Notes: a model not told the origin generated them from the sequence alone. Positions 43,259 through 53,077 are shown, numbered from the stretch's first letter. The stretch is DNA of 64,000 bases from Alistipes sp. (GCA_017399485.1 JAFQCA010000029.1:1-64000), one strand, 5' to 3'. Numbers and translations are program-made.

Positions 43259-44617
43259 TTAGACCTTTGGTGCCCAGCCCTTCTCATATTTTCTACCCCA
43301 GAGTTTATTTATCTCGGAGTTGGAATTCAGGATGCGGCCACTAATCGGGTCAATATCCAAAGATTGTCCCGTACGCTGGGCGATATTACCATATTGCACT
43401 AATTGGGTACTTATGCAGGCATCAACAATATTGGAGTTAAGCGTAGCACCCTTACGGATTCCGTCAAACCAGTTACGGAAATGGAATACATCCAACGCCT
43501 CTGACGGATTAAGCAGGTTGCCCTCCTCAAACTTAAGATTACTCTTTACATCCTTGATGAGTTTACCCTTTATATCGTGAATCTGGTAGCCATTACCACT
43601 ACCCAAGAATAGAGTTCCTGTCTCGCCATAGAACGCGACACCGCATCCTATTGCATCAACGGGCTGGAGATTGCAACTACGGCCCTCCCACGAGCCTGAT
43701 GCCTTATCGCCAAACTGATATGTTATGAGTTGTGTATCAGGTGTCTCCCAATCATCATTATAACGATAACGTCCACCAACTGAATGTACCTTTGTGGGAT
43801 ACTCCACATCAAGACCCCAACGCATCAAATCGACAAAGTGAGTACCGTTATTCAAGGCCTCACCTGTACCCCAATGCCAGAACCAATGCCAATTGTAGTG
43901 AACTATATTATCACGATACTCGGTACGAGGAGCAGGCCCCTGCCACAAATCCCAATCAAGCCACTCGGGAACATCCACGACCTTGCCCGTTCCAATTGAA
44001 GCACGATTGTTTACATACCACGACTTAGCATATTGCACACGCCCAATCGAGCCACCACGCACCTCCTCAATAGCAGCCTTGACATTAGGCCACGAACGAC
44101 GTTGGTTACCAACCTGAACAACCTTATTATATTTTGATGTGGCGCGAATCAACATCTCATTCTCGGCTGGATTATGACTTGTTGGCTTCTCAACATATAC
44201 GTGCTTGCCCGCCTGCATCGCCATAATAGCCGCAGGTGCGTGCCAATGGTCGGGCATAGCGATGGCCACGGCCTCGAAATCATCAGACTCCAACATCTTG
44301 CGTATATCACGCTCACCGCGAGGAGTCTTACCCGTAATCTTCTTGACAGCCTCCTGACAAGTGACGATTGCACGAGAATCCACATCACAAACACAGGTTA
44401 CTTCACACTCCGAAAGTTTTGCAAGACACTGTGCAATGGCGCGACCTCGTGAATTAACGCCAATAACACCTATGCGAATCTTTTCGTTTGCGCCCATAAC
44501 GCTCTTGTACGATGCTGCCGACTGAGCCGTTGCCGATTGAGCCGTTGCCACACGCCCCAAAGACAAAGCGGTAGCACCAACTAATGCTTGTTTTAGAAAA
44601 TCTTTTCTGCTTATCAT
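43259..44617 (-). CDS. Exported Gfo/Idh/MocA family oxidoreductase
   Basis: A 452-residue protein with an RKDFLKQALVGATALSLG leader (Tat-like, twin basic RK) and a Rossmann fold RIGVIGVNSRGRA (about residues 47-59), the EKPTSH motif (about 140-145) and a long C-terminal domain. It belongs to the exported subgroup common in Bacteroidota polysaccharide or inositol loci. Bacterial Tat export would allow the folded NAD-bound protein to reach the periplasm. It follows a second Gfo/Idh/MocA gene, 61 bases upstream, likely one operon. Confidence 0.88.
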   Translation of the reverse strand: MISRKDFLKQALVGATALSLGRVATAQSATAQSAASYKSVMGANEKIRIGVIGVNSRGRAIAQCLAKLSECEVTCVCDVDSRAIVTCQEAVKKITGKTPRGERDIRKMLESDDFEAVAIAMPDHWHAPAAIMAMQAGKHVYVEKPTSHNPAENEMLIRATSKYNKVVQVGNQRRSWPNVKAAIEEVRGGSIGRVQYAKSWYVNNRASIGTGKVVDVPEWLDWDLWQGPAPRTEYRDNIVHYNWHWFWHWGTGEALNNGTHFVDLMRWGLDVEYPTKVHSVGGRYRYNDDWETPDTQLITYQFGDKASGSWEGRSCNLQPVDAIGCGVAFYGETGTLFLGSGNGYQIHDIKGKLIKDVKSNLKFEEGNLLNPSEALDVFHFRNWFDGIRKGATLNSNIVDACISTQLVQYGNIAQRTGQSLDIDPISGRILNSNSEINKLWGRKYEKGWAPKV

Positions 44618-44678
44618 TATTGTAGTAGTTTAATTTGTTTCCGATTTTATTAGATTCCTGCTCACGCAACATTTATCG

Positions 44679-45680
44679 TTACTTTGCATATCTCTTAAGA
44701 AGTCGTTTGGCCTCCTTCTCACCTTGCTTATACGCCTCTTCAAGAGTAACCATCTCGCCACCTCGCTCCTTACTAAGATTCGATGCTCGCATAAAGGCAA
44801 AAATCTCCAAAGTCTCATCCTTGCTGACGGGAGCAACACCTGTCTTAAAGAACTTCAACACCTGCTCCAACAAAACCTTATAGCCTACATAACCACCCGC
44901 GATGACAGCCTTTTTGTCGGTATAAGCCGTTCCACCATAGATATGCGGTCCTTTAACAATGGCACGGAATGTACCTATACGGTCATCATCCCAATAGCCC
45001 GTTACGACATCACCCTGCTCGGTAGATACTCGATTTACGGCCTTGCATCCCATACCCAAAATCGTATAGAGTGTCTCTACGCCGTGTATGCCATAAAAAC
45101 CAAAATCGGGATGCGTAGGCTCAACAGAATGCGGGGAGTAGCAATCGGCACCGATAACCTTGCCCAACTCGCCATTGCGCAACTGCTGATTAATAGGAGA
45201 ATAGCGCAATGCTGAAGACGAAAAGATAGGAATATTGTACTTTTCGGCCATAGCATAGATTGCAATAGCATCACCCAATGTCGCCCCTATAGGTTTATCA
45301 ATAAAACATATTTTGCCCGCCTTAAACACCTCGACGGCCTGCTCAAGATGCAAACGGCCATCATTGGTCTCAAGCAAAACACAATCAACCTCCTTGAGCA
45401 AATCGGCAATGGAATCAACGATTTTCACACCGTGCTTTTTAACCTTCTCGATATAGTCGGGAATACGCTTATAACTCGACTCAATGGTTTGCGAGCCATA
45501 AGGATATGCCGCAACAACCTTAAAGCCCTCAGCCCAAGCCTCACCGCCAGAGTTTATCAACTCGGTAAAGGCTGTGGAATGTGACGTATCAAGTCCTATA
45601 ATACCTATACGAATTGTAGTTTGCGCCAAAGCATTAAGGCACAAGCAAAGCGAGACAAATAATAGAGTAATTTTTTTCAT
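44679..45680 (-). CDS. Exported Gfo/Idh/MocA-like oxidoreductase
   Basis: A 333-residue protein with a signal peptide (about 1-19, CLNALAQ) and a Rossmann N-terminus IRIGIIGLDTSH (about residues 22-33); the family EKP motif reads FIDKPIGATLG (about 133-143). A short TSH after the nucleotide loop is unusual. It precedes the 43259 gene; the two paralogues with different leaders probably share a pathway. Substrate unknown. Confidence 0.85.
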   Translation of the reverse strand: MKKITLLFVSLCLCLNALAQTTIRIGIIGLDTSHSTAFTELINSGGEAWAEGFKVVAAYPYGSQTIESSYKRIPDYIEKVKKHGVKIVDSIADLLKEVDCVLLETNDGRLHLEQAVEVFKAGKICFIDKPIGATLGDAIAIYAMAEKYNIPIFSSSALRYSPINQQLRNGELGKVIGADCYSPHSVEPTHPDFGFYGIHGVETLYTILGMGCKAVNRVSTEQGDVVTGYWDDDRIGTFRAIVKGPHIYGGTAYTDKKAVIAGGYVGYKVLLEQVLKFFKTGVAPVSKDETLEIFAFMRASNLSKERGGEMVTLEEAYKQGEKEAKRLLKRYAK

Positions 45681-45700
45681 AGTATTTTTATTTATTAATT

Positions 45701-46297
45701 CTATTCTTTAAGTAGTCCTTCTGATAATAACATTTTACGATAAACATCCGCCTTTTTCTCTACTACCATAGGATAGGCTCGTGAAGATGACGGCATTCGC
45801 CACAGACGCAGACTACGCCCCGCGATTAGAACCTCGACAAATCCCCCTACCGAAGGCCTCGCACAACCGATATTCGACGATATTGTTTCTGCCGCTTTCT
45901 CACCCGTAATGACAACGGCTTGGCAACAAGGTATTTCGTTAATTAATGTCGCAACATCGGTAGGCTTCGCTACCTCAAGGAATTTATCCGAAGCATTATC
46001 CTTCAATCGGCGCACTTCGCTGGCTACATCAAATATTGCGATACCCCTATCTCTACAAAATTTAACGATTGAATCTTTGTCGAACTTACGCTCTTCCCGA
46101 ATCTCGAAGATATGCTTATCATCAAAAAAGATATGCCCCATAATTCGCCACATATCGTTTTGATAATTGGGGTAGAAGAAATCCATAGACCACCTCTCGC
46201 GCTTGGGAGGAAAACTTCCGAGCATCAGTAATCTCGCCCCATCGGGCAGGAAGGGCTTAAGCGGATGAGTCTCTATGGGATATGTGACAGATTTCAT
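45701..46297 (-). CDS. Uracil-DNA glycosylase superfamily protein
   Basis: A 198-residue protein with the UDG-like motifs LLMLGSFPPKRERWSMDFFYPNYQNDMWRIMG near residues 22-52 (motif 1, GSFPP in place of GxDPg) and RMPSSSRAYP near 168-177 (motif 2, where other members have H-P-S-x-S). The first His of motif 2 is replaced. It may remove uracil or other deaminated bases, or be a divergent member. I take the second ATG at 46297 as start: the -7 box at 46302-46309 covers the upstream ATG, so transcription would begin about at 46297. Confidence 0.7.
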   Translation of the reverse strand: MKSVTYPIETHPLKPFLPDGARLLMLGSFPPKRERWSMDFFYPNYQNDMWRIMGHIFFDDKHIFEIREERKFDKDSIVKFCRDRGIAIFDVASEVRRLKDNASDKFLEVAKPTDVATLINEIPCCQAVVITGEKAAETISSNIGCARPSVGGFVEVLIAGRSLRLWRMPSSSRAYPMVVEKKADVYRKMLLSEGLLKE

Positions 46298-46301
46298 ATC
46301 C

Positions 46302-46334
46302 CAAATATACAAAAAATATCAGAAATTACACAAA
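46302..46334 (-). promoter_or_regulatory. Promoter decides a leaderless start for the UDG-like gene
   Basis: TATATTTG (46302-46309, minus strand) with TTTG at 46331-46334, 21 bases upstream. The -7 box lies over the first in-frame ATG, so the mRNA should begin near the second ATG at 46297. Confidence 0.65.
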
Positions 46335-46407
46335 CACCGCTGAAAAATATAGTCTTTATCAGATAATAGGCTTAAGACAAAATTATCCCACGATGTACGC
46401 CTTATAT

Positions 46408-47451
46408 TTAATTTTGGTTATCAACAGATTCTCGCTCCTCGCGGAAGATATTGAATTTACGCAAACGATGATTTCGACGTGAAAGAATAAGACTCTCAAG
46501 CAACAACAACGACAACGCTACGGCCAGCAGATACTGATATTGCTCGTTATACTCCTCATATCGCACCGTAGAGAGTTCACTCTTCTCCATTTCGTTGATG
46601 CTCTTGACAATCTCCTCAAGACCGATGGACTGTTTGGTCGCTCTAACGTATGCGCCATCGGTAATAGTGGCTATCTGCTCCAGCATCTGCTCGCCCAACT
46701 TCGATACGACCATCTGGCCATCTTCGTCCTTGACAAATTCTCCGTTGATTTTAATTGGCGCACCCTCTGGCGTACCTATACCGATTGTATAGATACGTAT
46801 ACCCTGCTCCTTGGCAACACGCGCAGCCTCGACGGCATCATCTTCGTGATTTTCACCATCGGTAATAAGGACAATAACGCGGCTCTGCTCACTTTGGCTT
46901 GAAAATGACAATGTAGCCAATTGCAATGCCTTACCGATAGCAGTACCTTGCTCACCCACGAGCGACGGCGAAAGGCGTTTCGCAAAGGCCTGAGCCATAC
47001 GATAGTCCGACGTTATAGGCAACTGCACCTTCGGCTCACCTGCAAATGCCACCAGACCGACACGCTCCTGATGCAACCCTTCGAATAGTTTTCCAATTGC
47101 ATATTTGGTGCGCTCCAGTCGGTTAGGCTCAAAATCCTCAGCCAACATAGAGTTAGACACATCGACAACGAGCATCATTTCGACACCCTTAGACTTCTCC
47201 TCTCGCAACTTAGAGCCAAACTGAGGACGTGCTGCAGCCAACACCACACAAGCAAGGGCTAACAAATAAAGCGCAAACTTCAGACGTAACCTACCACGTG
47301 AGAAGTCGGGCATAAGCCCCTGAAGCAACTCCAGATTACCGAACTTGGCCAACAAATGGCGACGTCGGCGTGCTACCAGCGCATATATTATCGCCAGCAC
47401 AGGTATCAACAACAGAAGATATAGATATTCGCTATTGGCAAATCGGAACAT
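46408..47451 (-). CDS. batB: Bat-type von Willebrand factor A protein (BatB-like)
   Basis: A 347-residue membrane protein: two N-terminal helices (about 8-26 and 57-75), a vWA domain (about 90-280) with the MIDAS motif MMLVVDVSNSMLA (about 92-104) and a C-terminal helix near residue 310. It is the last gene of a six-gene Bat-type operon with MoxR. These proteins are tied to oxygen or envelope stress tolerance in Bacteroides; the MIDAS likely binds metal and a partner. The start is 3 bases behind the previous vWA gene. Confidence 0.9.
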   Translation of the reverse strand: MFRFANSEYLYLLLLIPVLAIIYALVARRRRHLLAKFGNLELLQGLMPDFSRGRLRLKFALYLLALACVVLAAARPQFGSKLREEKSKGVEMMLVVDVSNSMLAEDFEPNRLERTKYAIGKLFEGLHQERVGLVAFAGEPKVQLPITSDYRMAQAFAKRLSPSLVGEQGTAIGKALQLATLSFSSQSEQSRVIVLITDGENHEDDAVEAARVAKEQGIRIYTIGIGTPEGAPIKINGEFVKDEDGQMVVSKLGEQMLEQIATITDGAYVRATKQSIGLEEIVKSINEMEKSELSTVRYEEYNEQYQYLLAVALSLLLLESLILSRRNHRLRKFNIFREERESVDNQN

Positions 47452-47453
47452 AA

Positions 47454-48440
47454 CTAAGGAATACGTTTAAGTAATACTTGACCAAAAAGGAACTCCACGA
47501 AAAGCAGCGCAATAGCCAACAATACCAACGGCAAATATTGCTCGTGATAGATTGTCTGGTCGGTGACCTCGACCTTACTCTTTTCCAATTGGTTTATCTC
47601 GTCATAAATGGCTTTAAGTTTTGCCTTATCCGTAGCACGGAAATATTTTCCGCCCGTACGCGATGCTATTGCTTCCAATGTCTCCTCGTCAATCTCTACA
47701 TCGGCCATCTGGAATGTCATATTACCGAACATATCGACAGCCGGGTAAGGAGCCTTGCCGCGCGTACCAACGCCTATGGTATATACTTTTATTCCCATAT
47801 CGGTAGCAATATCGGCAGCCATCAATGGGGCTATCTCTCCACTATTGTTCACGCCATCGGTAAGCAGGATTATAACCTTACTCTTTGCGTCGCTCTCGCG
47901 GAGACGATTGATAGCCGTAGCAAGTCCATTACCTATTGCCGTACCATCCTCGACGACACCACTACGGATTCGCGCCAACATAGTTTGCAGAGTGCTCTTA
48001 TCGGTTGTCAGCGGGCTCTGCGTAAACGACTCACCCGCAAAAACCGCCAGACCGATACGGTCACCATAGCGGTCCGCAATGAACTCTCCTGCCACCTCTT
48101 TGGCGGCAGTTATGCGGTCAGGCTTAAAATCTCTTGCCAACATTGAACCTGATATATCAATCGAAAGCATAATATCGATTCCTTCGGCATTTGTACGGCT
48201 CTGCTCCTCGATGGTTTGCGGACGAGCCAACGCCACTACCAATGCCACAAATGCGGCACATCGCAACACAAAAGGCAGATGGCGAAACCAATAACGCCAA
48301 GTACGCGGAGCCTTACGAACACCCTCAACAGACGATATACGGATTGCCGCACCACCTTGCAATGCACGATATATGTAATAGGCTATCATTGGTACTACAA
48401 GCACCAACAGCCACAACAAATATGGATTTGCAAACTTCAA
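47454..48440 (-). CDS. batA: Bat-type von Willebrand factor A protein (BatA-like)
   Basis: A 328-residue homologue of the BatB-like protein: N-terminal helices (about 5-22 and 55-73), vWA domain with MIDAS IDIMLSIDISGSMLA (about 88-102) and a C-terminal helix near 305-325. It follows the TPR gene by 84 bases and precedes the second vWA gene by 3, so the two vWA genes are probably translated together. Confidence 0.9.
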   Translation of the reverse strand: MKFANPYLLWLLVLVVPMIAYYIYRALQGGAAIRISSVEGVRKAPRTWRYWFRHLPFVLRCAAFVALVVALARPQTIEEQSRTNAEGIDIMLSIDISGSMLARDFKPDRITAAKEVAGEFIADRYGDRIGLAVFAGESFTQSPLTTDKSTLQTMLARIRSGVVEDGTAIGNGLATAINRLRESDAKSKVIILLTDGVNNSGEIAPLMAADIATDMGIKVYTIGVGTRGKAPYPAVDMFGNMTFQMADVEIDEETLEAIASRTGGKYFRATDKAKLKAIYDEINQLEKSKVEVTDQTIYHEQYLPLVLLAIALLFVEFLFGQVLLKRIP

Positions 48441-48524
48441 TTTTCGCTCAGTTTTTAGTTAAACACGTTTTATGCATCCATTAGCCACATTAGCCAACCC
48501 TCGACATAAAACCACACAATCACT

Positions 48525-49340
48525 CTACCAATTTTTACGACCTTTAATAATCACACCTTTGGCCTTTTCGTCCAATTTCTCTTGCGTCTTATCCTCTTGA
48601 GCCTGAATAGCATTCAACAACTGTTGTTGCTGCTGCTCGCTCATTCCGCTACGAGGAGGCTGCTGGCCTTGTTGGTTCTGTTTATCGTCCTGATTATTTT
48701 GGTTATTCTGATTATTCTGATTATCTTTATTATCCTGGTTTTGATTATTATTTTGCTGGTCCTGATTCTGGTCGTTCTGGTTATCTTGGTTTTGGTCTTG
48801 ATTTTGGTTATCTTGATTTTGGTCGTTTTGATTGTTCTGGTCCTGATTTTGGTCTTGGTTTTGATTCTGCTGCTGATTTTGATTCTGTTGCTGTTCGAGC
48901 AACTTTTTTGTATAGGCATAGTTATACTTTGCCTCCATATCATCAGGATTAAGTGTCAGGGAACGACGATAACTCTGCAACGCCTCTTGCAACTTCTGCT
49001 GAGCAAATTGAGCATTTCCCAAATTGAAATATGCCTCTGCACGGTCTGTAGCCGATTGCAGAGAGTCGGCAGCCGTCGCCGTCAATAATTGCTCAGCGCG
49101 GTCATATCGCTCGGTGCGAAACATTGCATTTCCCAAGTTATATTTCGCAGCAAACGAAGTCGAATCGTAGACCAATGCCTGCTGGTAACTGTCGGCACTC
49201 TGCTCATAACGCTGATTGGAGAATTGCCTGTTACCCTTACGCACCAACCCTCTTTCGGGCATATTTTGCGCATAAGAATCGGTAAGGCTAGTCACCATAG
49301 CCACGCAGGACAACACTATATATTTAATATATTTACTCAT
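48525..49340 (-). CDS. TPR protein of the Bat operon with Gln/Asn/Asp-rich tail
   Basis: A 271-residue exported protein (signal peptide about 1-23, ending DSYAQN). TPR repeats span about residues 30-145 (YNLGNAMFRTERYDRAEQLL; AYFNLGNAQFAQQKLQEALQSYRRSL). Then a stretch of ~75 residues almost only of Gln, Asn and Asp with Lys (QNQDQNQDQNNQNDQNQDNQ) leads to a short C-terminus. It resembles BatC/BatE in the Bat cluster but lies before the vWA genes here, not after. I start at 49340 (MSKYIKY), which fits a signal peptide; the upstream ATGs do not. Confidence 0.82.
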   Translation of the reverse strand: MSKYIKYIVLSCVAMVTSLTDSYAQNMPERGLVRKGNRQFSNQRYEQSADSYQQALVYDSTSFAAKYNLGNAMFRTERYDRAEQLLTATAADSLQSATDRAEAYFNLGNAQFAQQKLQEALQSYRRSLTLNPDDMEAKYNYAYTKKLLEQQQNQNQQQNQNQDQNQDQNNQNDQNQDNQNQDQNQDNQNDQNQDQQNNNQNQDNKDNQNNQNNQNNQDDKQNQQGQQPPRSGMSEQQQQQLLNAIQAQEDKTQEKLDEKAKGVIIKGRKNW

Positions 49341-49344
49341 CGCA

Positions 49345-50406
49345 TTAACTCTTTTTATCAGTCTCGCCACTCTTTTGCGGCTCATCCTCATCATCCTCGA
49401 CAATCTCTACAGGCTTGGTCTGCTCGACAAAATCCCACGCAGCACGGAATGCAGACTCATTCTCTTCAGCCTCTGGCGTAGCCTTAGCAAACTTCACAAG
49501 GTCGGCCTCACGCAGAATATCAGCCAAATCCATAGCACTCTTCTGCGGCAACTCAACGCCACGCACAGCCTCGATTATTTCGTCTGAGGTCATCTCCATA
49601 GCGCCTACACCATAACGACCCGCAAGATAAGCACGGATAATATCGGTAAGCGTAGAGTAATAGAGTTTATGATGGCCCTCCTGCCACAAATGTTGTTGTC
49701 GCAACTTCTCCAAAGCCATCTGCGCCTCAACGTGTGGCGGCAGAGGTGGCGCAGGCTTAAATATGTCGGATATATTCTTACCATAATGAGCCAATATGCG
49801 TTTTGCGACATATAACAACAACGCCAATACTATAAGCGCAATGATTGTCCACTTCACATAGCCCGAAATCTCTCCAAACTTAAACGGCAGATTCTTCTGC
49901 GGCTTAATATCAAACGGGGCGTGCGACGTAGAATCTATCTGAAAAGTCGTAACGAGCAGAGATAGTGTATCGGGGCCATACAATGTATCGATAATATTCT
50001 TATCGGCATACATTACCTGAGGTACAACATTGTGAATACCCTCCTCAAATGCAGCCATACGATAACTCTTACGTATCTTCAAACGACGTCCTTCGCGCTC
50101 AAGAGTATCGACAGGCATATCCTCGATGAGTTCGTAAGCCTCAGCCCCAGCACCCGTAAGCGACGGGAAATATACGCTCTGCACCAAATCCTTCTCGACC
50201 TCTATCGAATAGACAAAGCGGTCTCCGATACCTATTGAATCCACATCAATAGTACCACTGACACGCGGAGCCTTATCACTAAACGCAGATGTCGCATTTG
50301 TGCTTTGAGCCGACACTAACGGCATCGCAAACAATGCCAATATGCATAGTGCAACCGCTACAAGAACAAAATTTGACTTACATATATAAAATCTCAGACT
50401 CTTCAT
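49345..50406 (-). CDS. Bat-operon BatD-like/DUF4381-like membrane protein
   Basis: A 353-residue protein with a signal peptide (about 1-32), a beta domain about 45-150 (RVSGTIDVDSIGIGDRFVYSIEVE), a transmembrane helix about 180-200 and a charged, helical cytoplasmic end (about 205-350). It sits between DUF58 and the TPR gene, where an uncharacterised, BatD- or DUF4381-like protein is normal for this cluster. Its start codon shares bases with the stop of the DUF58 gene (50406), so the two are translationally coupled. Confidence 0.75.
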   Translation of the reverse strand: MKSLRFYICKSNFVLVAVALCILALFAMPLVSAQSTNATSAFSDKAPRVSGTIDVDSIGIGDRFVYSIEVEKDLVQSVYFPSLTGAGAEAYELIEDMPVDTLEREGRRLKIRKSYRMAAFEEGIHNVVPQVMYADKNIIDTLYGPDTLSLLVTTFQIDSTSHAPFDIKPQKNLPFKFGEISGYVKWTIIALIVLALLLYVAKRILAHYGKNISDIFKPAPPLPPHVEAQMALEKLRQQHLWQEGHHKLYYSTLTDIIRAYLAGRYGVGAMEMTSDEIIEAVRGVELPQKSAMDLADILREADLVKFAKATPEAEENESAFRAAWDFVEQTKPVEIVEDDEDEPQKSGETDKKS

Positions 50407-51290
50407 TATCGTGACTTAAACAATTTTATAAGTTCAGCAACATAATCGCCATCCGTAGATATCATAGCCATATCTATGCGATTACGGCGCAACAACTCTT
50501 TCACCGCCTCATCCCGTTGGTGCCAACTCGTCGAATAGTGCTCTCGAACACGCGCCGAAGAGGTATCAACCCACACCTTACGATTGGTCTCGGCATCCTG
50601 TAACTCGACAACACCTACGTTTGGCAACTCGGCCTCGCGCTCATCCCAGACTCTAATTCCGACCAAGTCGTGTTTCGAGCGAGCAATCTTCAGTGCATCC
50701 TCCAATGCTGCATCATCACGGTGCGAGTTCATAAAATCGGAGAGTATAAAGGCCGTACAACGCTTTTTATTGACATTAGTCAGATAACGCACAGCCTCCG
50801 AAATAGCCGTACGTTGCGATTCGGGACGGAATTTTATTAATTCGCGGATAATGGTCAAAATATGGCTCTTGCCCTTCTTGGGCGGAATAAACTTTTCGAC
50901 CTTATCGGAAAAGAATATGCACCCGACCTTATCGTTATTCTGTGCCGCCGAGAAGGCCAACACCGCTGCAATCTCGGTGATGATACTCTTCTTTAATCGC
51001 TCCGATGTACCAAACATACGCGAGCCACTGACATCAACGAGCAACATCATCGTAAGTTCGCGCTCCTCTTCATAGATTTTGATATGAGGCTTCGACGAAC
51101 GAGCAGTCACATTCCAGTCGATATCACGCACATCATCGCCCGCACGATACTCTCTAACCTCCGAAAACGACATACCACGCCCACGGAAAGCAGTATGATA
51201 CTTTCCCGCGAAAATCTCATTCGACAGACCTCGTGTCTTAATCTCAATCTTTCGAACGCGCTTTAAGATATCGTTCTCTTTTTCCTGCAT
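50406..51290 (-). CDS. DUF58 domain protein
   Basis: A 294-residue soluble protein with the DUF58 core: GMSFSEVREYRAGDDVRDIDWNVTARS near residues 37-65 and a vWA-like motif MMLLVDVSGSRMFG (about 80-93). DUF58 proteins occur next to MoxR ATPases and are thought to present substrates to, or receive them from, the AAA+ ATPase. It follows the MoxR gene by 4 bases and overlaps the next start. Confidence 0.92.
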   Translation of the reverse strand: MQEKENDILKRVRKIEIKTRGLSNEIFAGKYHTAFRGRGMSFSEVREYRAGDDVRDIDWNVTARSSKPHIKIYEEERELTMMLLVDVSGSRMFGTSERLKKSIITEIAAVLAFSAAQNNDKVGCIFFSDKVEKFIPPKKGKSHILTIIRELIKFRPESQRTAISEAVRYLTNVNKKRCTAFILSDFMNSHRDDAALEDALKIARSKHDLVGIRVWDEREAELPNVGVVELQDAETNRKVWVDTSSARVREHYSTSWHQRDEAVKELLRRNRIDMAMISTDGDYVAELIKLFKSR

Positions 51291-51294
51291 AGGG

Positions 51295-52293
51295 TTAAGG
51301 AACTATTACGTTATTAAGGATTTCGGTAATAATCTGCTCGGTGGTGATATTCTCGGCCTCAGCCTCGTAGGTCAAACCAATACGATGACGCAAAACATCG
51401 TGACATACGGCACGTACATCCTCGGGAATTACATAACCACGACGACGGATGAAGGCATAGGCTCGCGCTGCCTTCGCCAACGAGATGCTGGCACGTGGTG
51501 AGCCTCCGTAAGCAATCAGCGGCTGCAACTTCTCAAGGCTATACTCGGCAGGCTCACGTGTTGCGAAGATGATATCGATGATATACTTCTCAATCTTCTC
51601 GTCCATATACACATCCTCCACAACGCGACGTGCCTTTACTATATCTTCGGGAGAGATAACCTTGGCAGGCGTTGGCATACCTCCACCTGCAAGATTCATA
51701 CGCACAATCTCTCGCTCCTCCTGCTTCTTAGGATAAGAAATCTTGGCCTTCAGCATAAAACGGTCCACCTGTGCCTCAGGAAGTGGATAAGTACCCTCCT
51801 GCTCCAATGGGTTTTGAGTTGCCAACACAAGGAATGGCTCAGGCAAACGGTATGTCTCATCACCAATAGTAACCTGGCGCTCCTGCATAGCCTCCAAAAG
51901 CGCAGACTGCACTTTAGCAGGAGAACGGTTAATCTCATCCGCCAACACGAAGTTAGCAAATACAGGACCTTTACGCACTACAAACTCCTCGTTCTTCTGC
52001 GAATATATAAGCGTACCAACAAGGTCGGCAGGCAAAAGGTCGGGGGTAAATTGTATGCGGGCAAAATCGGCATCTACGGCCTTTGCCAACGTCGTTATGG
52101 CCAACGTCTTTGCCAAACCCGGCACACCCTCCAACAAGATATGCCCATTCGACAAAAGTCCTATTAAAAGGGTATCGACCAGATGACTCTGGCCGACAAT
52201 AACTTTACTCATCTCTGCACGCAGAGTATCCACAAATACACTCTCGCGCTCGATACGTTCATTCAACTCTTTAATGTTGATTACTTCACTCAT
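51295..52293 (-). CDS. MoxR family AAA+ ATPase
   Basis: A 332-residue AAA+ protein: Walker A LEGVPGLAKT (about 48-57), Walker B FVLADEINRSPAK (about 109-121), sensor motifs ATQNP (about 151-155) and PRASISLAKAARAYA near the end. It is the first gene of the six-gene Bat-type operon. I place the start at 52293 (MSEVINIKELNERIE): the promoter at 52387-52416 makes the first ATG at 52389 untranscribed. MoxR ATPases assist the maturation of complexes containing vWA proteins. Confidence 0.94.
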   Translation of the reverse strand: MSEVINIKELNERIERESVFVDTLRAEMSKVIVGQSHLVDTLLIGLLSNGHILLEGVPGLAKTLAITTLAKAVDADFARIQFTPDLLPADLVGTLIYSQKNEEFVVRKGPVFANFVLADEINRSPAKVQSALLEAMQERQVTIGDETYRLPEPFLVLATQNPLEQEGTYPLPEAQVDRFMLKAKISYPKKQEEREIVRMNLAGGGMPTPAKVISPEDIVKARRVVEDVYMDEKIEKYIIDIIFATREPAEYSLEKLQPLIAYGGSPRASISLAKAARAYAFIRRRGYVIPEDVRAVCHDVLRHRIGLTYEAEAENITTEQIITEILNNVIVP

Positions 52294-52386
52294 AGGTTTA
52301 TCTGTTTTATATTCTTCTATATCTCTATTTTTCAGTGCGCTTATTAGCATACCCATATAATAACGCACACACGCATAATAATATTG

Positions 52387-52416
52387 CAAAGATACTAAAA
52401 AAAGTTATCACACAAA
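52387..52416 (-). promoter_or_regulatory. Promoter of the MoxR/Bat operon
   Basis: On the minus strand TTTG (52413-52416), an 18-base spacer and TATCTTTG (52387-52394) form a good promoter. It gives a leader of about 88 nt and fixes the MoxR start at 52293. Confidence 0.75.
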
Positions 52417-52816
52417 GATTATTTATGGACAAAGATTGCTTTTCACATATTCGACACAATGGGACAATTAGTTATTTTTAATAAAAGTCTGTTTGAATTT
52501 ATCTTATACTATGACATCCATCCACTGCTGATATAAAATTTTAGAGCCGACTCACATCGCTCACCATACATATTACATTTTGAAATAAAAACCGTCTAAA
52601 AACACACAATCTGTAAGCGGACAACATTCATCTCGCTTCTACGCACCATAAGCCGAAAAAGCGAGCAATCTCAACAACTATTTAATAATTTGTATCTCCT
52701 AATATCAGCCCATTCGCAACAAAAACAACGCTGCGCAAATAACCATAGGCTATTGCGCAGCATTATATCCCCGCCACTCGGAGATAACAGTTTCGTCCAA
52801 TCTTGGTAAATTTCAA
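52417..52816. other. Gene-free intergenic region
   Basis: About 400 bases between the Bat operon promoter and the HU gene. I see no coding frame. Near its end an imperfect GC hairpin (around 52716-52770, TGCGCA arms) could terminate HU transcription on the minus strand. Nothing else stands out. Confidence 0.5.
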
Positions 52817-53077
52817 TTACTTGATATCCATATTAGAGCGGAAACGCACATTGCGACGTGCAGCAATTTTCACAGACTCTCCTGTGCGAGGATTTCTACC
52901 AACTCTTTCAGATACCGAAGCAACAGAGAATACTCCAAATCCTGAAATTACCACTTTCTCACCCTTATCTAATGTAGATTCCGTCAAACGGAAAAGAGTA
53001 TCAACAACAGACTTAACTTCTGTTTTAGAAGCAGACAACTCATCCGCTATCGCATTGATTAATTGCGATTTATTCAT
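52817..53077 (-). CDS. HU family DNA-binding protein
   Basis: An 86-residue HU/IHF-like protein: N-terminal MNKSQLINAIADEL, beta-arm region GFGVFSVASVSERVGRNPRTGESVKI, and the C-terminal helix (NVRFRSNMDIK). It bends DNA and compacts the nucleoid. It lies next to the prophage attachment region, a frequent neighbour of tRNA-integrated elements by chance. A -7 box TAATTTTG at 53122-53129 with a TTTG about 19 bases upstream serves it on the minus strand. Confidence 0.95.
   Translation of the reverse strand: MNKSQLINAIADELSASKTEVKSVVDTLFRLTESTLDKGEKVVISGFGVFSVASVSERVGRNPRTGESVKIAARRNVRFRSNMDIK

Noticed and set aside
48582..49088. Leu/Ile/Val-rich plus-strand ORF of 168 residues
   Set aside because: Antisense shadow of the Gln/Asn/Asp-rich TPR protein; hydrophobic composition follows from the complement of CAA/AAT/GAT codons.
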